From Apostichopus japonicus (lineage: Eukaryota > Echinodermata > Holothuroidea > Aspidochirotida > Stichopodidae): a stretch of DNA of 64,000 nt. Each line of letters starts with the position of its first letter. Positions within the stretch are counted from its first letter, which is position 1. The position numbers and the translations under genes are program-made. Below, one piece after another: positions 1 through 28,251 of the stretch. The DNA is taken from NCBI RefSeq assembly GCF_037975245.1, contig NC_092582.1, positions 12,678,577 through 12,742,576 of the forward strand, given 5' to 3'. The notes below the pieces were generated by a model. That model saw only the letters and a list, made by a program, of their open reading frames with translations, was not told where the DNA came from and searched no databases.

Positions 1-2807
1 CAGTAGGAGGTCTGTGTTGTCATCTGGGTAGATGGGTCCTATTTTTTTGCAAAAGCTTTACTAAATGCTACTATCATCTTCTCTTGATTTATTCTTGAAA
101 CCTGCTACAATTGGAATTTTTGCTTTATATTTGTCAATAATCTCTGTAGTTTCCTCAAAATGCCATTTGTAGGAAAATATCCCCTACAGATAGGAAGGCT
201 TGAAATATTATAACGAAGAACAGCTTCAGGCTTTTCGATTCAAGATGACATCATTCCATCTGATATTCCCCAATGAAATTACTAAAATATGACCAAAGTT
301 AGAAAATTCCTTATCTTTGCAAACTCAAAGGTCTATGAGGATGTGGTTTTTTACCTAAATATGCAGAAAAGTCATCATTTAATTTAGCATAGTTGCCAAA
401 TAGCATAGTTGCCTTTACTGTCACTTGTCCTTATAGATTTTTTTAAAAGTTATATTGATGCTTGTGAAAGATTATCAGTGTGTTTGCAAACACTGTAGAT
501 CAGACTTCGATGCAACAAAGTTGAAGTCGGCCCAGCGCTAGTGTGAAAACACCAAAAAAATCATGCAGTTATTTCCAACTTTTTTATGAGCAGGCATAGG
601 CTATGTATTACCACTGGCATATTTTTGTCAATCAACTCGGCCAGCCTACCGTAACAGTCACAATTCCAACCCAGTACTGTAGTTATGCAGGCAGCCTACG
701 TAACTTTGACTATAGTCGAATGGTTAGATGATTTTCTTCCCTTCATTGTTCTATTCTTTACACTGTAGCTTACTTCTAACAGTCATGTATAGGTTATTTG
801 CAGAATATTTGAACCTTTATGAAATAATGCTTGGCAAAAATAGCTTGAATTTCAAGTATCTTAACTGCTTCCAAAAAGCGCTAAAATGCGAACTTGCAGG
901 GTCTTTGCCCCCTGGACCCCCCACCAGGTGCTTGACCCCTTGAATGCACCCCTGCGGCATCGGAGTTGATATTCCACGTGGATCTCCACCCATTTTGACT
1001 AAAAAGCTGGCTAGAACCCTGATTATTATACTCTAAATCCAGCTTTCAGCCTTTGTACTCATGCTTGTACTCACACCAAGGTGAATGGTACTTGTAGTCC
1101 TCCGTACTCTTGCTTATGGGACTCCAAACTCAAGTCTGACCTTTTTGTTAAAGTGTAGACCAACGAAAATGGCAATGTAGTTATTTTGTGTGGGTGAAAA
1201 TGGGGTTAACAGAGGTCAGAATGTGAAATTATAGAATGCTCTTATACCTTGCAACTTTGGAAAATATTTGTAAATGAATCATAGTTTGGCGTTCTGTGAG
1301 CAATGTGGTGTTACCTTGAGTTGTTTTCTGTTCTGGAGAGCAGTGAGTTGGTAGGCTACATTTATTGTACAGGTCAGTAAAGGAAAATCTAAAAAGAGCA
1401 AAAGTTAAGGAGTGAGCTATAGAATATCACTCAGTCAGCAGAAGATTAAACATATTGGTTGTGGGTGAGAGACGGAAGATAGGAACCGTACACCTTCAAA
1501 TTGGTTATATTTTGAAATTCTTATCTTAAAATTTCATTAGTTCTCAAAGACTGGAACTCTTTACCCTATCCTCTCACATGAATTGTTTTTGGTGACATGT
1601 ATGAAAAATAAAAAAGCAGTGCTGGTTTGCCATGAAAACCAATAAAAAAAGAAAAAATAGAATAAAAAACGTATTGAAAAAGATGAATATATAATAAAAG
1701 TGGAAAATTAAAAAAAATAGTGCTGTTAATAGGGAAGTCTTTCGGAATGATTTTCATCAGTTTTTTAATCATGGCTTTGTATTCAGTAAACAGTAATATG
1801 CATTTGGGTTACTTTTGAGTACTTGCATGACTGCATGAGCACCATTTGGTGAATAATAACAATAGCACCCCCAACGATCCATTTCAATCTTCTCAAGTTG
1901 TGTTTAATTTAGCAATTGCGCCACCACTCTGTTTCAGTGGGCGACTGTTGCACGTAACAGCTGTGTTGGGTCCATCATTGTCCCTAACATCTGAAGACAA
2001 AATCTATTTTAATACCATCTTTCACAAATTAAAAAAAAGTCTGCAAGTTATTTATAGAGCAGCATTGTTTACAAAATCCATTTTACAAAGTACCTTTGAT
2101 CCGTTAGTGATCAAATATGTTTGCGATAGGAAGTTACTCAGTAATTTCTGTGCATTGCATGTTGGCTACAATAGAAAATGTCTTCAAAATGTTTTCAAAA
2201 TGTCTGGTAACCCAGATCATCTCAGTCCCTATTGGATAATCTTCCTAGACTTGAGTCGTACATGCACGTGCACGTAACAGGTATCATGTTGTGGTGGATG
2301 GTCTCAGGACCAAAAAATTTGTCTGAAATTCTAAAGCAATGTTTTGTGCAAATACATAAAGAATCTCCCCAAATTGGTGCAAGGATATCTCACCCCCTCC
2401 CTCCCATACCCACCCCCTTAAAATAATATATATTGAGTTTGCTACCCAACTTAGTAATGCAAATGGAATATCAAAAAATATATAGCTTCTTTCAAACTCC
2501 CCTCCTTCCTTTCCCTCCCTGGTCCCCCCCCCCACTTACTTGGATCTTTATTGCTTTGCCTTTAATCTCTGTCATTATTTATCTTATCAGAACTTTGTAG
2601 GCCAAGGCAGGTGCATCCTTCAATGACCTTTGCATCTTAATTGTTTGTCTACAAAGTAAATATATTATCAAGTTGATATGAACAACAAAGCAATTCTATC
2701 TTAGAGATATTCACTATATTTAGTTCCTTGCCAAGGACGAAATGATTCAGCTATGTGAAGTACACGGTCGAATTTATTTCTCATACGGCACACAAAACTA
2801 CGGTGGC

Positions 2808-2952
2808 TTAATAGGGACATAAGAAAAAAGAAATAAGTGTCCTCAAATCTCTTTTTTTTTAATTATGTATTTTTTTATCTCCAAATTTGGAGGATTGATC
2901 ACAAAATTTAGACATTTTATCTCAAAATGTATCTTTCCTATGTCCCTATTAA
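2808..2952. mobile_element. Short TTAA-flanked foldback element (piggyBac-like MITE candidate)
   Basis: A 16-bp perfect inverted repeat (2806-2821 against 2939-2954) places TAGGGACATA immediately inside a left TTAA and TATGTCCCTA immediately inside a right TTAA. TTAA target duplications are diagnostic of piggyBac-type transposition, but the element has no coding capacity and the terminal bases are not the usual CCC. The body is AT-rich with a small palindrome at about 2880-2893. It could also be a chance inverted repeat, although 16 perfect pairs at this spacing argue against that. Confidence 0.45.
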
Positions 2953-3182
2953 GCAAACGTACAAAACTGAGGGACAAGTAGTCATTAATAAAACTGAGGA
3001 AGGATGACATATGAAGGACACTAAGAAAAACCAATGCAGTTTATCAAAGCTAGTGACCAGTTGGTGCGAAATGAAAAGGAGGAAATGGGTTTATACACGA
3101 TACCAATAAAAAATAAGTATATAATGTATATATATAAGTTCTGTTACTACCATTTATCTTATGTGTGAAACTATGTGTTTAC

Positions 3183-3386
3183 TCATGAAGCGACAAACCA
3201 AATAAACGATACGAAACGAAACTTAAGTAAACATTTACATAGATCATTAATATGTTGCTTCCATGATAAATGTTCATCAATAGTTAATCCTAAGTATTTT
3301 GTTAAAAGGTAATGTAAATATTTCAACACCTTCAAATGATTAACTATATCGTAACATGAATGACTTTTATTATGGGCATGGTGCAC
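3183..3386 (-). mobile_element. Degenerate LINE reverse-transcriptase fragment
   Basis: The minus-strand open frame contains LGLTIDEHLSWKQHINDLCK. This matches the conserved 'LGV-ID-L-W--HI---' segment just after the reverse-transcriptase domain of many non-LTR retrotransposons. Only some 25 residues are recognisable, and flanking sequence does not continue the domain, so it is a dead, truncated copy. It is shorter and more decayed than the copy at 39.4-39.7 kb, in which the same region is recognisable. Confidence 0.45.
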
Positions 3387-4541
3387 TTGAACAAAGGAAT
3401 TCCATTGTTCTATTGTTAAGGGGTACTGTTATGATTAGGGTGGGTGTATTTTAATGATGGGGTCCTCAGTCTGAATGTGAAGATAGTATCTTCCTAGTGT
3501 TCAATTAGTCTTCTACTATAGGTGGTTAAGTATGGATTTGTTGTCATTGGAAGTAATACAGTAGCATTGAATTCTTATGCAATATATAAACACTAATTTG
3601 CTCCCTGATTAGTGTGTGACATTTTCTACTGATATCTGTATTAGTACATCTCATCCCCTCCCCCTCCCCACCTCCCATCCCCCACTCCCACCCCCCCCCC
3701 TTTCTGGTCATGTTGTAGTGTATTTCTAACACTGTCTACATACTTTACTAGTCCTTACATAAATTATATTTAATATCTTTCTATCTAGTATGCTTATTTA
3801 AGCACAATATTCTTAAGCACATTCATTATCATTGATCAAAGTCCAACTTCTGTTTTTTTTTTATTATCACACTGGGGTGTAAGGTTAAGTATGTATCCAG
3901 TGGAAAATAATTTAACAAAATAACTCATTAGCCTTGCAAATATCACCTTCTCAGACAAGAACATTTCTTACGGAATATATTCGTGATAAGAAGTCTGTCT
4001 GTAGACCAATGATCTTACTACCTTAAGTGTTTCCTGTGTGTGCCCTTATTAATGTCAATGCAGGCACTCTACTTCGAGGGAAGGGGGGGGCGGGGGAGTG
4101 GATCCTATTACAGAGAGAATATGCTGCCCTTTTGGGTCCTTTTCTCATACATGAATGCTAACTTTGGCATTGGGCCTGCATGTTTTGACCTGGGGTAAAT
4201 TGGGGGGGGGGGGGCAGGGGAAATATTTTCATATTAAAAGTATACTTTATAAAACTGAAAAGTGGTGGTGGTGGTGGCACACTTTTCAAATTCTATAATT
4301 GCTGTCCTTTCATAATCATTTTTTTAAATTCTATTAAATGTTTAATTTCAAATTTTCTTTGAAATTTTCAGTTGCTGCAATTATGCCTCCCATATCTCTT
4401 CTTCTTCTTCGTCTTGGACCTCGTCAATGCATTTCACTCTCTTTGACCAGCATATAACATTTCATGGCGTCAGTACTTTCTGATTCACATGATAGTTCCT
4501 AGACAGTATCCTTTATATGATCTTTCTCCTTCTTTCTCCAG

Positions 4542-4690
4542 CTGCCTGCTGCGAACATTCGTCGATAGTAGAGAGGTTGTTAGAAAGAGGAGCGGATTCG
4601 TCTCTTGTAGATGGAGAGGGCCAAACGCCGTCAGATACAACAGACAATTCCGAAATACTCGAGTTACTACTCAATCATCATGTAACCTGA
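4542..4690 (+). CDS. ACBD6: Terminal coding exon with an ankyrin repeat, probable ACBD6
   Basis: The exon follows a good acceptor (polypyrimidine 'tctttctccag', AG at 4540-4541). Two bases complete a split codon and 48 codons follow to TGA at 4688-4690. The peptide has the ankyrin signature IVERLLERGADSSLVDGEGQ followed by a partial repeat, ILELLLNHH. Spacing and residues (A-x-x-C-E-x6-V-E-x-L-L-x2-G-A-D) line up without gaps with my recollection of the last ankyrin repeat of acyl-CoA-binding domain protein 6, a lipid-binding protein with N-terminal ACB and C-terminal ankyrin repeats. The ACB domain and the first ankyrin repeat are not in this window, presumably lying to the left. Another small ankyrin protein remains possible. 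The longer overlapping open frame 4489-4809 is in a different, non-ankyrin frame. Confidence 0.6.
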
Positions 4691-7600
4691 CATATGTTGA
4701 TGGTCCCTGTTTGAAAGTTGTTCACTTCCACCGGGAACTCAGTCCGTCGACAGTAATGCGTGTGAAAGTGTCCGAAAAATTTTCCAAGGATTCTTTTCCA
4801 AGCTTTTAGTAAAGACTGGTTTCTGTTACTTCTCAGCTCAGGACTATGAAATCTCCTTGATGAACAGAAGTACATATGAAACTAGTTGCACAAAACAGAC
4901 ATATAATTGGATGTCACTGCTGGCACAGGGGTGAGGGGGGGGGGGTAGAGATGGTTGAAGTGGGTAAGAGTGAAATGAGTGTATGTTTATTAACATTTCC
5001 CTTGTTATTTTAGAATAGCCATTTAACCTGCCAGATGTAGATTCCAGAATTTCATGTTCATTGCAATGGGAGTTCAAAGGTCTGAAAAGAATGTCTGAAA
5101 TTTTCAGTGGAATTTTCCAAGGGTAAAACAGGCTTATAGTTTGGATGTCACGTAGCTTGCTAAGCAGCCACATACTGCTAATTGAGATAGCTGAATGCCA
5201 ACAAATGGTTTGTGTTGCTCACACAACACATCAGATGATTATTCCATTAACAGTTTGTTCATATCAGATTTAATGCATTTTACCATTTCACAGACCATCA
5301 CAGTTTGGGGAAAAATGGTGGATAAAAAGATCTCATTTGACTTCAACTAGCCATGTTTCTAACTCCCAGATTGTAGATTTCATTGCTTCTAATGCCAATG
5401 TTTGTATTCCCTCGATTCTATATCTAAATTACAAAGCAGCTGTTTTATGATATCATCTGATTGTGGCAAACATTATACATAGTCACACAAAGGTTTGTTT
5501 TTATGCCTTGACTTTAGATTCCTGAGGGTATAATTTCTTACTGCCACTCTCCAAACTTACCATAAAATCCCTACAATTCAATGGATTCTCCAAGAAAGAA
5601 AAAGATGGAAACATTGAGATATATGCAACAGGTTCTGTTTGGAAATCAGTAGGTGTGATTTTGAATCAAACTGTAGCATATGTAAGGGATGATGTCATCA
5701 TAAATTTGTTTTGATGCTTCAAGTGATAATAAAGAACAAGAAAGAAATCATAAAAAAGACAAATAAATCAATTTTAAATATATTCCCACAGTCTTTTATT
5801 TATCTAAACATATACGAGTCTAGTCGAAGAACATGTGATCGCGACGTGAGTGCTATGCAATCGACACCAAGGCTCAGCGTGACAAATCTTCGATAAGGAC
5901 CATCCATATGTGACATGAATTCTCCACGTGATGATAACTGCAAATAAACATGAGTCTATTATTAGTAGTGCTATATATATATATATATAGATATATACAA
6001 GATTACTGTTAAAACATGAGTCACCTCCTCATGCTAAACTTTATACTGTACATTCTAAATATAGTCTATTTTTGTTTAATCATGGATGTCAAAGACTTTG
6101 CAATAATAAATTCTGTGAAACCAAAAGATAATCAAGTAATCTCAAAACTTGAAAACAACACCCCCCCCCCAAAAAAAACCATAGGTTTTTAAGTTTGTAT
6201 TTTTATTTTTTTTCTTCTCAAAGACCACCAGCATAACAATGGCTCAATCTTTGGGATGGATATTTTTAACCAATGATTACAACTTACCATTTTTAACCAT
6301 TTTACATTTACCCTTCTTTAACTGATTGTAGCTTATAACCCCTGCTGTTGGGGATATTGCAGTGTGTACACGCTTACCCGTCATTGATGAAAAAAACAAA
6401 TAAAGGTACAGGTTATATTAGGCATGGGAGAAAATACAACAAACTGCAGACTTCAGAGGATAAGTCATAATGAGTAGATATCACAGCAATCAGAGGTAAA
6501 GAGGAAATTAAAACAGATTCATATGGTGTAATTAAAAGTAATCGGCAATTAATTTTATGCAAGTACGGAAAGAACAAGAGATTGAATCTGGCATATTGGA
6601 ATATTTTCAATGAACCAACCCAGCCCCCAATTGGTTTCACCTCATCATCTTGCTCATAACGCTCAATTGAACACAGTGGATACCAGATTTAAAAAAAAAA
6701 CATATGGTAATAATGTACACTCTTTTAATCTCATTTTAACTCATTAAATCAAGAAAATAAAGATTCTCATTAAAATATTTAAACATCACAATTTGATAGA
6801 ATATAATTATATACAGACTTGTTTTATATACAAAAACATAAAAACCCATCATTTAAGGGGGGGGGGGGGGGGGTGGGGGTGCAGATGATAAATTTGCAAA
6901 AAAAGATTTTTAAAAATTGCTTAATATATTAAGCATGGCAGAAATGGTTATGAAGGTAATTCTGTTGAATACATTTTTTTCTCTACTACAAGGAAAATAT
7001 TGCAAAAACAACCATAAATTACTCCATCCTTGACAGTGTAAGGCAGACTTTGAACAAAGTACACAATGATATAGTAGAGACCTAAAAATTTAATAACGGA
7101 GTTTTATGATATTTCTGGAATATTTTATATACAAACTTGTGTCATCAATAGTGGTAAAGTGAAACAAGTTGAAAATGGCAGTTATTTTCATCAATTTCAA
7201 AAGCATCAAGTGAAAGCTTAACTATTTTACTTTATTTGCCATGAACGTACTGTACATAAACAAAAGCAAACAAGACAGAAAAAAGTATAGAGATATTAAA
7301 TGCCTATTGGTAGACATAGTATATCTTAGCAGAGCAGGACATTGCAGCTGCTGATGATGTTCGTTTTGACAACATAGTGACTACAAATGGTAGACGTTGG
7401 ACTCAAATGTTCAAGCAAATAAGACACTACAAGCCCAACAGCTCACTATCAGTAGCCATGCCATGTATCACTCATAGATAATTGGCTACACCTCTATCTA
7501 TTAAAAGAAAACGTATTGTTAAAGTTGTTGGTTTACTCTTGTAATGGTCCCTTGCCTCAGTCAAAAACAGTTTTATACACACATTTAGAAGAAACATTTT

Positions 7601-9483
7601 TCTCTTTTCACTAAGCGTCACATTGTCTGCGACTAGAATATCTCGTTGGGAGCAATATACTAATATGACACCCACATTAATTTATCGATAGAAGTGCTGG
7701 TGCCAGACGGATAGACTTCAGTCATGACTGAGTCATGTTTAGAAGTTTTAATGGAAAACATTTAAAACAATGCTCTCTTGTTCCACAGACTGAAGTAACA
7801 AAGAAACATTTCGAGGTAAACAAACAACTTTTACAAACACTCTATAATAAAGTTACCAACATTGTGCAAATATGGAAAAAAAAACAAAAAACATATGTCT
7901 GGATAGAAAATGGATCTTGGTCATAAAACAAAACAAACGGTATTAAAAGTAATGGAAGTGTACAAGAATTTCCTTGCTTCAAGCTGGCAGTTTAATTCAG
8001 CAGTGTTTGCGACAGTTTTTCTTCATATATAGTACAGCATGCTGAAATATGCATCATTAGTAGGTCACTGTCAAAGGTGCTTGATGGTGCATTGCAAAAA
8101 AACACAAACAGGACAGATGGCTGTTTGTTCTGCAAAGGGGCACATTTTATTTGCCAGTCGGGCACATTTGCTATTTTGGAAAAAAGTGGGCGGGACACAT
8201 GCCCCCCCGGCTCCTACCCCCCCTGCATGCAATTACGAAACATCATCATATGGCACTTGTGTGACTGGTGATACTTTGTGATAAAGAAAACATTGTATAA
8301 CTATTTAAACCAAGTAAATCTTCCCATGCAGGTTTGTACTGTGTATGCCAATAGTTTGTATCTTCATGAAAGGATTTTAAACAGAATTCTTTGCTTTGAA
8401 ACCAGTTGTCATATTTTGAATACATTAATGGCACTGTTCAGACAGAAGAGGAGGCTCAAAAATGGGGACAGTGCGGAATGACCTTGAAAACTAATTAACT
8501 TCCCTTCGAATGTAGAGAGAGAAAATTCAAATCTCTTTATAAATAACCGATTCCGCTCTTTTACGCAGCTATTCAAAAAATTCTATACGGAAATTAGTCC
8601 GGCAAACGAAATGTTGACGGTCGCATGTGGTGCACTCCTCACTGGAGATGAGGGATGAAATAATTTATGAGGAAGAGTTTTGATCAATAGCAAATGTTGA
8701 TTTTTTTTTTACTAATCTTCTGAGGAATTTGTTTAACTTGTTGATCGATCTCAAATGCTAGATTCAGTCGATGACCACTTGGTACAGAAAATTTCTCAAG
8801 TGACCACTGATGTGTACAGTACCAAATAAAGCAAAATGTTTTATATACTTATGAAGTACTCTCAGAGTTTGATTACAAGTTTGTTTTAATGAATTCAACA
8901 TCTAGTCCAAGGCATTACACTGAATGAACCTAAGACACCCTCAACTACACATCCAACCGGTCATGACCACAGAGAGTCCTATCGCTGTTTGGTATGCACA
9001 GCTCCTTTAAGGGGTGTCAATGAACAGTCACCAGGGTTAATAGAAATGTAAACTCAACAACAATAGTAAAATAACAAACATATGGTCAGAGGATGGGGCA
9101 TTTCATAATTTTAATCTAAAATGTACCAGGTTATTAGTAGGCATGTGAGTGTATAAGCTACTAAACTTGCACATTTTTCTCTGAAGAAAAAAGTAAACAA
9201 GGAAATAACTTCTCTCACAATTTGTCCAGGCATTAATATGACTTAACTTTTTTTTTTTTTTGATGAGGTGAGTTCCAAGTTATGATGTCTGAAGCAACTG
9301 TAAGAGGTTCGACCTAATTACTGTCAATTTTATCTGAACAAAGAAACTTCTAGAATATAACATACAAATGTACTACGATTAAATGGCAGCCAGATAAATA
9401 ATTCACGTTCAGAAATAAAAAGAAACAAAAAAAACATTGAAGTTGATATTTAAACCATGCTTCTACAAGCAGTTTTGAAAACT

Positions 9484-9545
9484 GGGTCAATTTCACAAAG
9501 GTGAACTTCAAATCAATCTTATAACCCTTTGTGAAAACGGGACCC
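9484..9545. repeat. Small foldback, arms GGGTC...CACAAAGG
   Basis: The segment 9484-9501 (ending TTTCACAAAGG) is the imperfect inverse of 9526-9545 (starting CCTTTGTGAAAA), separated by 24 nt. Short foldbacks with 'TTTCACAAAG' arms and GGGTC/GACCC ends look like remnants of non-autonomous DNA elements. No flanking target duplication was evident. Confidence 0.4.
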
Positions 9546-10433
9546 CTGGATTTTATTCATTGTTGAGTAATGACCATCTTAATTGAGAAAAGTCTTTTTT
9601 ATATATAAATTTTGGATTTTTTTTCAAAAATGAGCTTTTAGGTTACGGCTAAAACAGCAACTAAACTGTTCAAGTTATGACTTACATAGCCTTAATTAAA
9701 CCAAATCTTGTTGAATCTTGTACCAAACAAATACATCACATATACATTCATTCATTCATATACATACAGTAGAGAGAATACCTCAATTTCTGCATACCGA
9801 CAATTTTCAAAACCTTTGTAGTCTCGGTATCTTTTATGTTTGACTATTTTACGATCCATTATTAGTCCCTCGACAGTTCGAAGGGTTGAAATAAAACGGT
9901 GAGAGTAAGTTTGGAGGGATAGCAGCATGTATGACGAAGGGGAATGATGGAAAACAAGCTTAACCTCAGGCAAGGCAACAACTTTCCCATCCAAAATATT
10001 CCTCTAACGAAACCAATAGAAGCAATTTTTCAGGATCTATGTGAACATCTCCTCCAAGAAGATATTGCATAGCGGACTGTGATTTTGGTAAACAGAGACA
10101 GGCTTGCTAAAAGCTTTTTGTAATATGGACAGATCGAGAGAGAGATGAGAGAGAGAGATTCTAGTCACTGATTTAGTACACAGGCTTACATGTAAACAAA
10201 TTAATGATTAATGGGTGACAGAAGACGAAACCTAAGATTACGTCTAACGGAGAAAGGACCAGACACAGAACGAGAGTTTGTGTGCATGTAAAATCGATAC
10301 GTCCATTTCTTAATCAGTCATTTGAGGAAACCATCCAAAGAATACCAAAGCCAAAAAGGCATTGTTAGATACAAATAGTCATTTATATTATACTATATTT
10401 ATTTGTTATGAAAACATCTTTGCACTGTCTATG

Positions 10434-11150
10434 TTTTGGTACAAAGACAGTATGTTGGGCTTGTTTTTGTTTTAAGTAGTGTTTGCTTTCACTTGCCAAA
10501 ATTGTTGATTTGAACCAAATCACTATAAAAGAAAAAGAAAAGAGCTAAAATTAACTACAGAGTTCATGTAAATAATTAAGTTAAGAGAATGCTGAACCAT
10601 TGTCAAACAAGTATAATAGAATCCTGTTTGAAAAATTCAGAAAAAATAAATTTCCAAATTTAAAAAAAAAAATTACCAAAATTTGTTTTGGTACAAAGAC
10701 AGTATGTTGGGCTTGTTTTTGTTTTAAGTAGTGTTTGCTTTCACTTGCCAAAATTGTTGATTTGAACCAAATCACTATAAAAGAAAAAGAAAAGAGCTAA
10801 AATTAACTACAGAGTTCATGTAAATAATTAAGTTAAGAGAATGCTGAACCATTGTCAAACAAGTATAATAGAATCCTGTTTGAAAAATTCAGAAAAAATA
10901 AATTTCCAAATTTAAAAAAAAAAAATTACCAAAATTTGTTTTGGTACAAAGACAGTATGTTGGGCTTGTTTTTGTTTTAAGTAGTGTTTGCTTTCACTTG
11001 CCAAAATTGTTGATTTGAACCAAATCACTATAAAAGAAAAAGAAAAGAGCTAAAATTAACTACAGAGTTCATGTAAATAATTAAGTTAAGAGAATGCTGA
11101 ACCATTGTCAAACAAGTATAATAGATTCGTGTCTGAAAAATTCAGAAAAA
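10434..11150. repeat. Tandem repeat, about 252-bp unit, nearly three copies
   Basis: The landmark 'ttggtacaaagacagtatgt' recurs at offsets of 252 and 253 bp (ACAAAG at 10441, 10693 and 10946). Copies one and two are almost identical throughout. The third diverges after about 11125 and stops near 11150. The near-identity indicates recent duplication. No reading frame is maintained, and the unit is AT-rich with an internal poly(A)-like run. Confidence 0.9.
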
Positions 11151-13042
11151 TCATTTTCCTTTAAAATATTAGCCGAAGAAAAAAAAGGGAAAAGAAATAA
11201 AAAACAGATGCAAGGAATTTGAGTCATTCCATGAAATTGGCGATGGAATTTTCCCATATAAATTTATTTTCCATACAGCCAACAAATTATAACAAAAACA
11301 AGCAATTCATTGTTTGATATATATCTGTGTCACATTTGGTGTTAGGCATACAGTGCAGTAGTCCAGCATACAGACTAATGTACAGTTAGCAATGGAAAGG
11401 TCAACACACCTGCCCACACATGCATCCGTTTAACATATTTATCTAAATTTTTTACATTCCCTAATTATTTCTAAAAGTACATTATCATGGTTGCGTGATT
11501 ATTCATAACACGAAAAGTATTAAAAATAATTAGACCCAAGAGATTGAATGCGTGATGAGGCTTCAAACTTTGGTTAAAGACACCGTTACATAATTATGAG
11601 ATAGAGAGAGACATACCCTGGCCTATCTAACTTCCTTTTTTTAACAACATTTCTACATTCTTATTACATTTTATTCCAAGATCAACCACAGGTACGTGGG
11701 TCTAATAATTAAGTGCAAACATTTGCAAGCTTAGTTTATATGTTTACAGAATTACTAAAAAAATATTTAAAAAAAACAATTGACCGCAGCCCCAACTTCA
11801 TGGTGTGACCCATTAAGGAAAGTACAAATAATGCAATATCTAGATTAGTATTAAGGGTCATATACTGCTAAACACATACAGGTAGGTAACAGACCTAGTA
11901 AACAGCCAGAAACATTGTAGTAGTTGTGCAGTCAGTTACTGGTATGACCAGACTTTTTGAAGATCCCACCCACTAAAGTCACAGACTGCATATACATAAG
12001 TATGAATATAAGAATAAACATTTACTAATAAGAACAAGTTTTGACAGACTATATTTTAAAATATATATTTATATATATATATATATATATCCATTTCTTT
12101 GAAGATACCCCAAAACTCCCTTTACCAGTGCAAAATTGCTCCACTTTGTTTCATAAATGTAATATTTACAGAGAATTCCCTGATGTAACCAATTTTTTTA
12201 TTTTAGTTTTAATTATTTGAATGACTTTTTGGTAGATCTTTTGGGGATTGCTTCTGTCATAACTAACTAATGAATAAACATGTTGCATGGCCTTAATTTA
12301 GTCGCCAAGTTTATGACATTGTTTCATTTTTGTCAGGTCAGGGACTGCTAAATATAAAAATATCATATTTTGGGGGGGGGGGGAAGAATAGGTTTCAAAA
12401 CCTTAATGTTGCAAAACCTTTCTCCAACTCCCATGAATTCTATCCATTATTTATTTCCGTAGTTTAGTTTTAAAATCTCTAACAATGCGTTGTACATAAT
12501 GCTATTGCACTATCTCTTCCCTGTTGCAAAGTGTATGATCTAGCTTTACATTTTAAAAGCCTATAAATCACTTGATGAATATGACATCATTCACAAAGGG
12601 AAAAGGACTGCATTGCAAAACTATATCATAGGTACATACAGTAGACCATCAATGTCTTATATTGCAAGCTGTAATGTTTGATTTCTTTCAAAATGAGTTT
12701 TTTTCTTTCAGAAAAAAAGGAAAGATAAAAAAAGTAAAAAGAAGAAAGGACTGGCTTTCTTGAGGAAATAGACATCTGTGCCCCAAAGTAAACTCAAGGA
12801 GACTCAAATATTTGCCAAAAAAAACAGGCCTTATGGTACATGACTAATAACATGGAAATACAGGTATGTGCCCCCAGAAAGTTTTGAAAATATTTACCCT
12901 ACAGGAATCCCAGGTTGTAGAAGGATATTCAGTGCCCTGCAATAATCTAACAGTACCAACCAAATTTGGTTTTATAGAATGCCTGCAACATTACCACACT
13001 TGAATACCCAACTTCTAGGATATGTTTTTTTTTTTCAATTTT

Positions 13043-13048
13043 TTTATT
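13043..13048 (-). terminator. Candidate poly(A) signal for NR5B
   Basis: The complementary strand reads AATAAA 131-136 nt downstream of the NR5B stop codon, the first such hexamer on that side. No transcript supports it, and in this AT-rich sequence the hexamer is common. Confidence 0.3.
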
Positions 13049-13178
13049 AACCCATGAAGCTGTTTTAATCTAAATTATATTTGAATTAATACACTGGCAA
13101 ATTTCTACTAATGTAGCATATTTTGACAAATTTTGGGGAAAAAAGAAGAAAACAGTCTAAAAATCTCAAGCAGAATGC

Positions 13179-28232
<15,054 letters not shown>

Positions 28233-28251
28233 AGCAACCGAATGGGAAATG

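Larger units (their letters stand above)
1..4541. other. Non-coding stretch with transposon debris
   Basis: I see no supportable gene here. If the exon starting at 4542 is the last exon of ACBD6, this is probably an intron of that gene, but I could not find the preceding exon. It contains a TTAA-flanked foldback element (2808-2952), a LINE reverse-transcriptase scrap (3183-3386, minus) and several poly(C)/poly(G) tracts (about 2524, 3690, 4083 and 4201). Near 890-950 lies a 'ccccctggacccccc' segment of the kind often found at transposon ends. A 143-codon open frame at 1846-2277 shows no domain and is probably chance. Confidence 0.5.
4691..13042. other. Intergenic region without supportable genes
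   Basis: This lies between the end of the ankyrin gene (+) and the end of NR5B (-), so two genes converge on it and it should contain both 3' UTRs. An AATAAA lies at 5728-5733 on the plus strand. Notable pieces are an unusual CpG-bearing patch at 5815-5900, a poly(G) run near 6857, a transposon-end-like segment with 'acatgccccccc' near 8190, a foldback at 9484-9545 and a 252-bp tandem repeat at 10434-11150. An open minus-strand stretch at 9752-9994 has splice-like edges but no recognisable product. Confidence 0.5.

Noticed and set aside
1846-2277. 143-codon open frame on the plus strand
   Set aside because: No domain, an unfavourable start and no splice or promoter context. One frame of this length is expected by chance in a window of this size and composition.
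9752-10007. Minus-strand open stretch with an AG before and GTATTC after
   Set aside because: Looks exon-like but has no recognisable domain, a poor polypyrimidine tract and no partner exon in phase.
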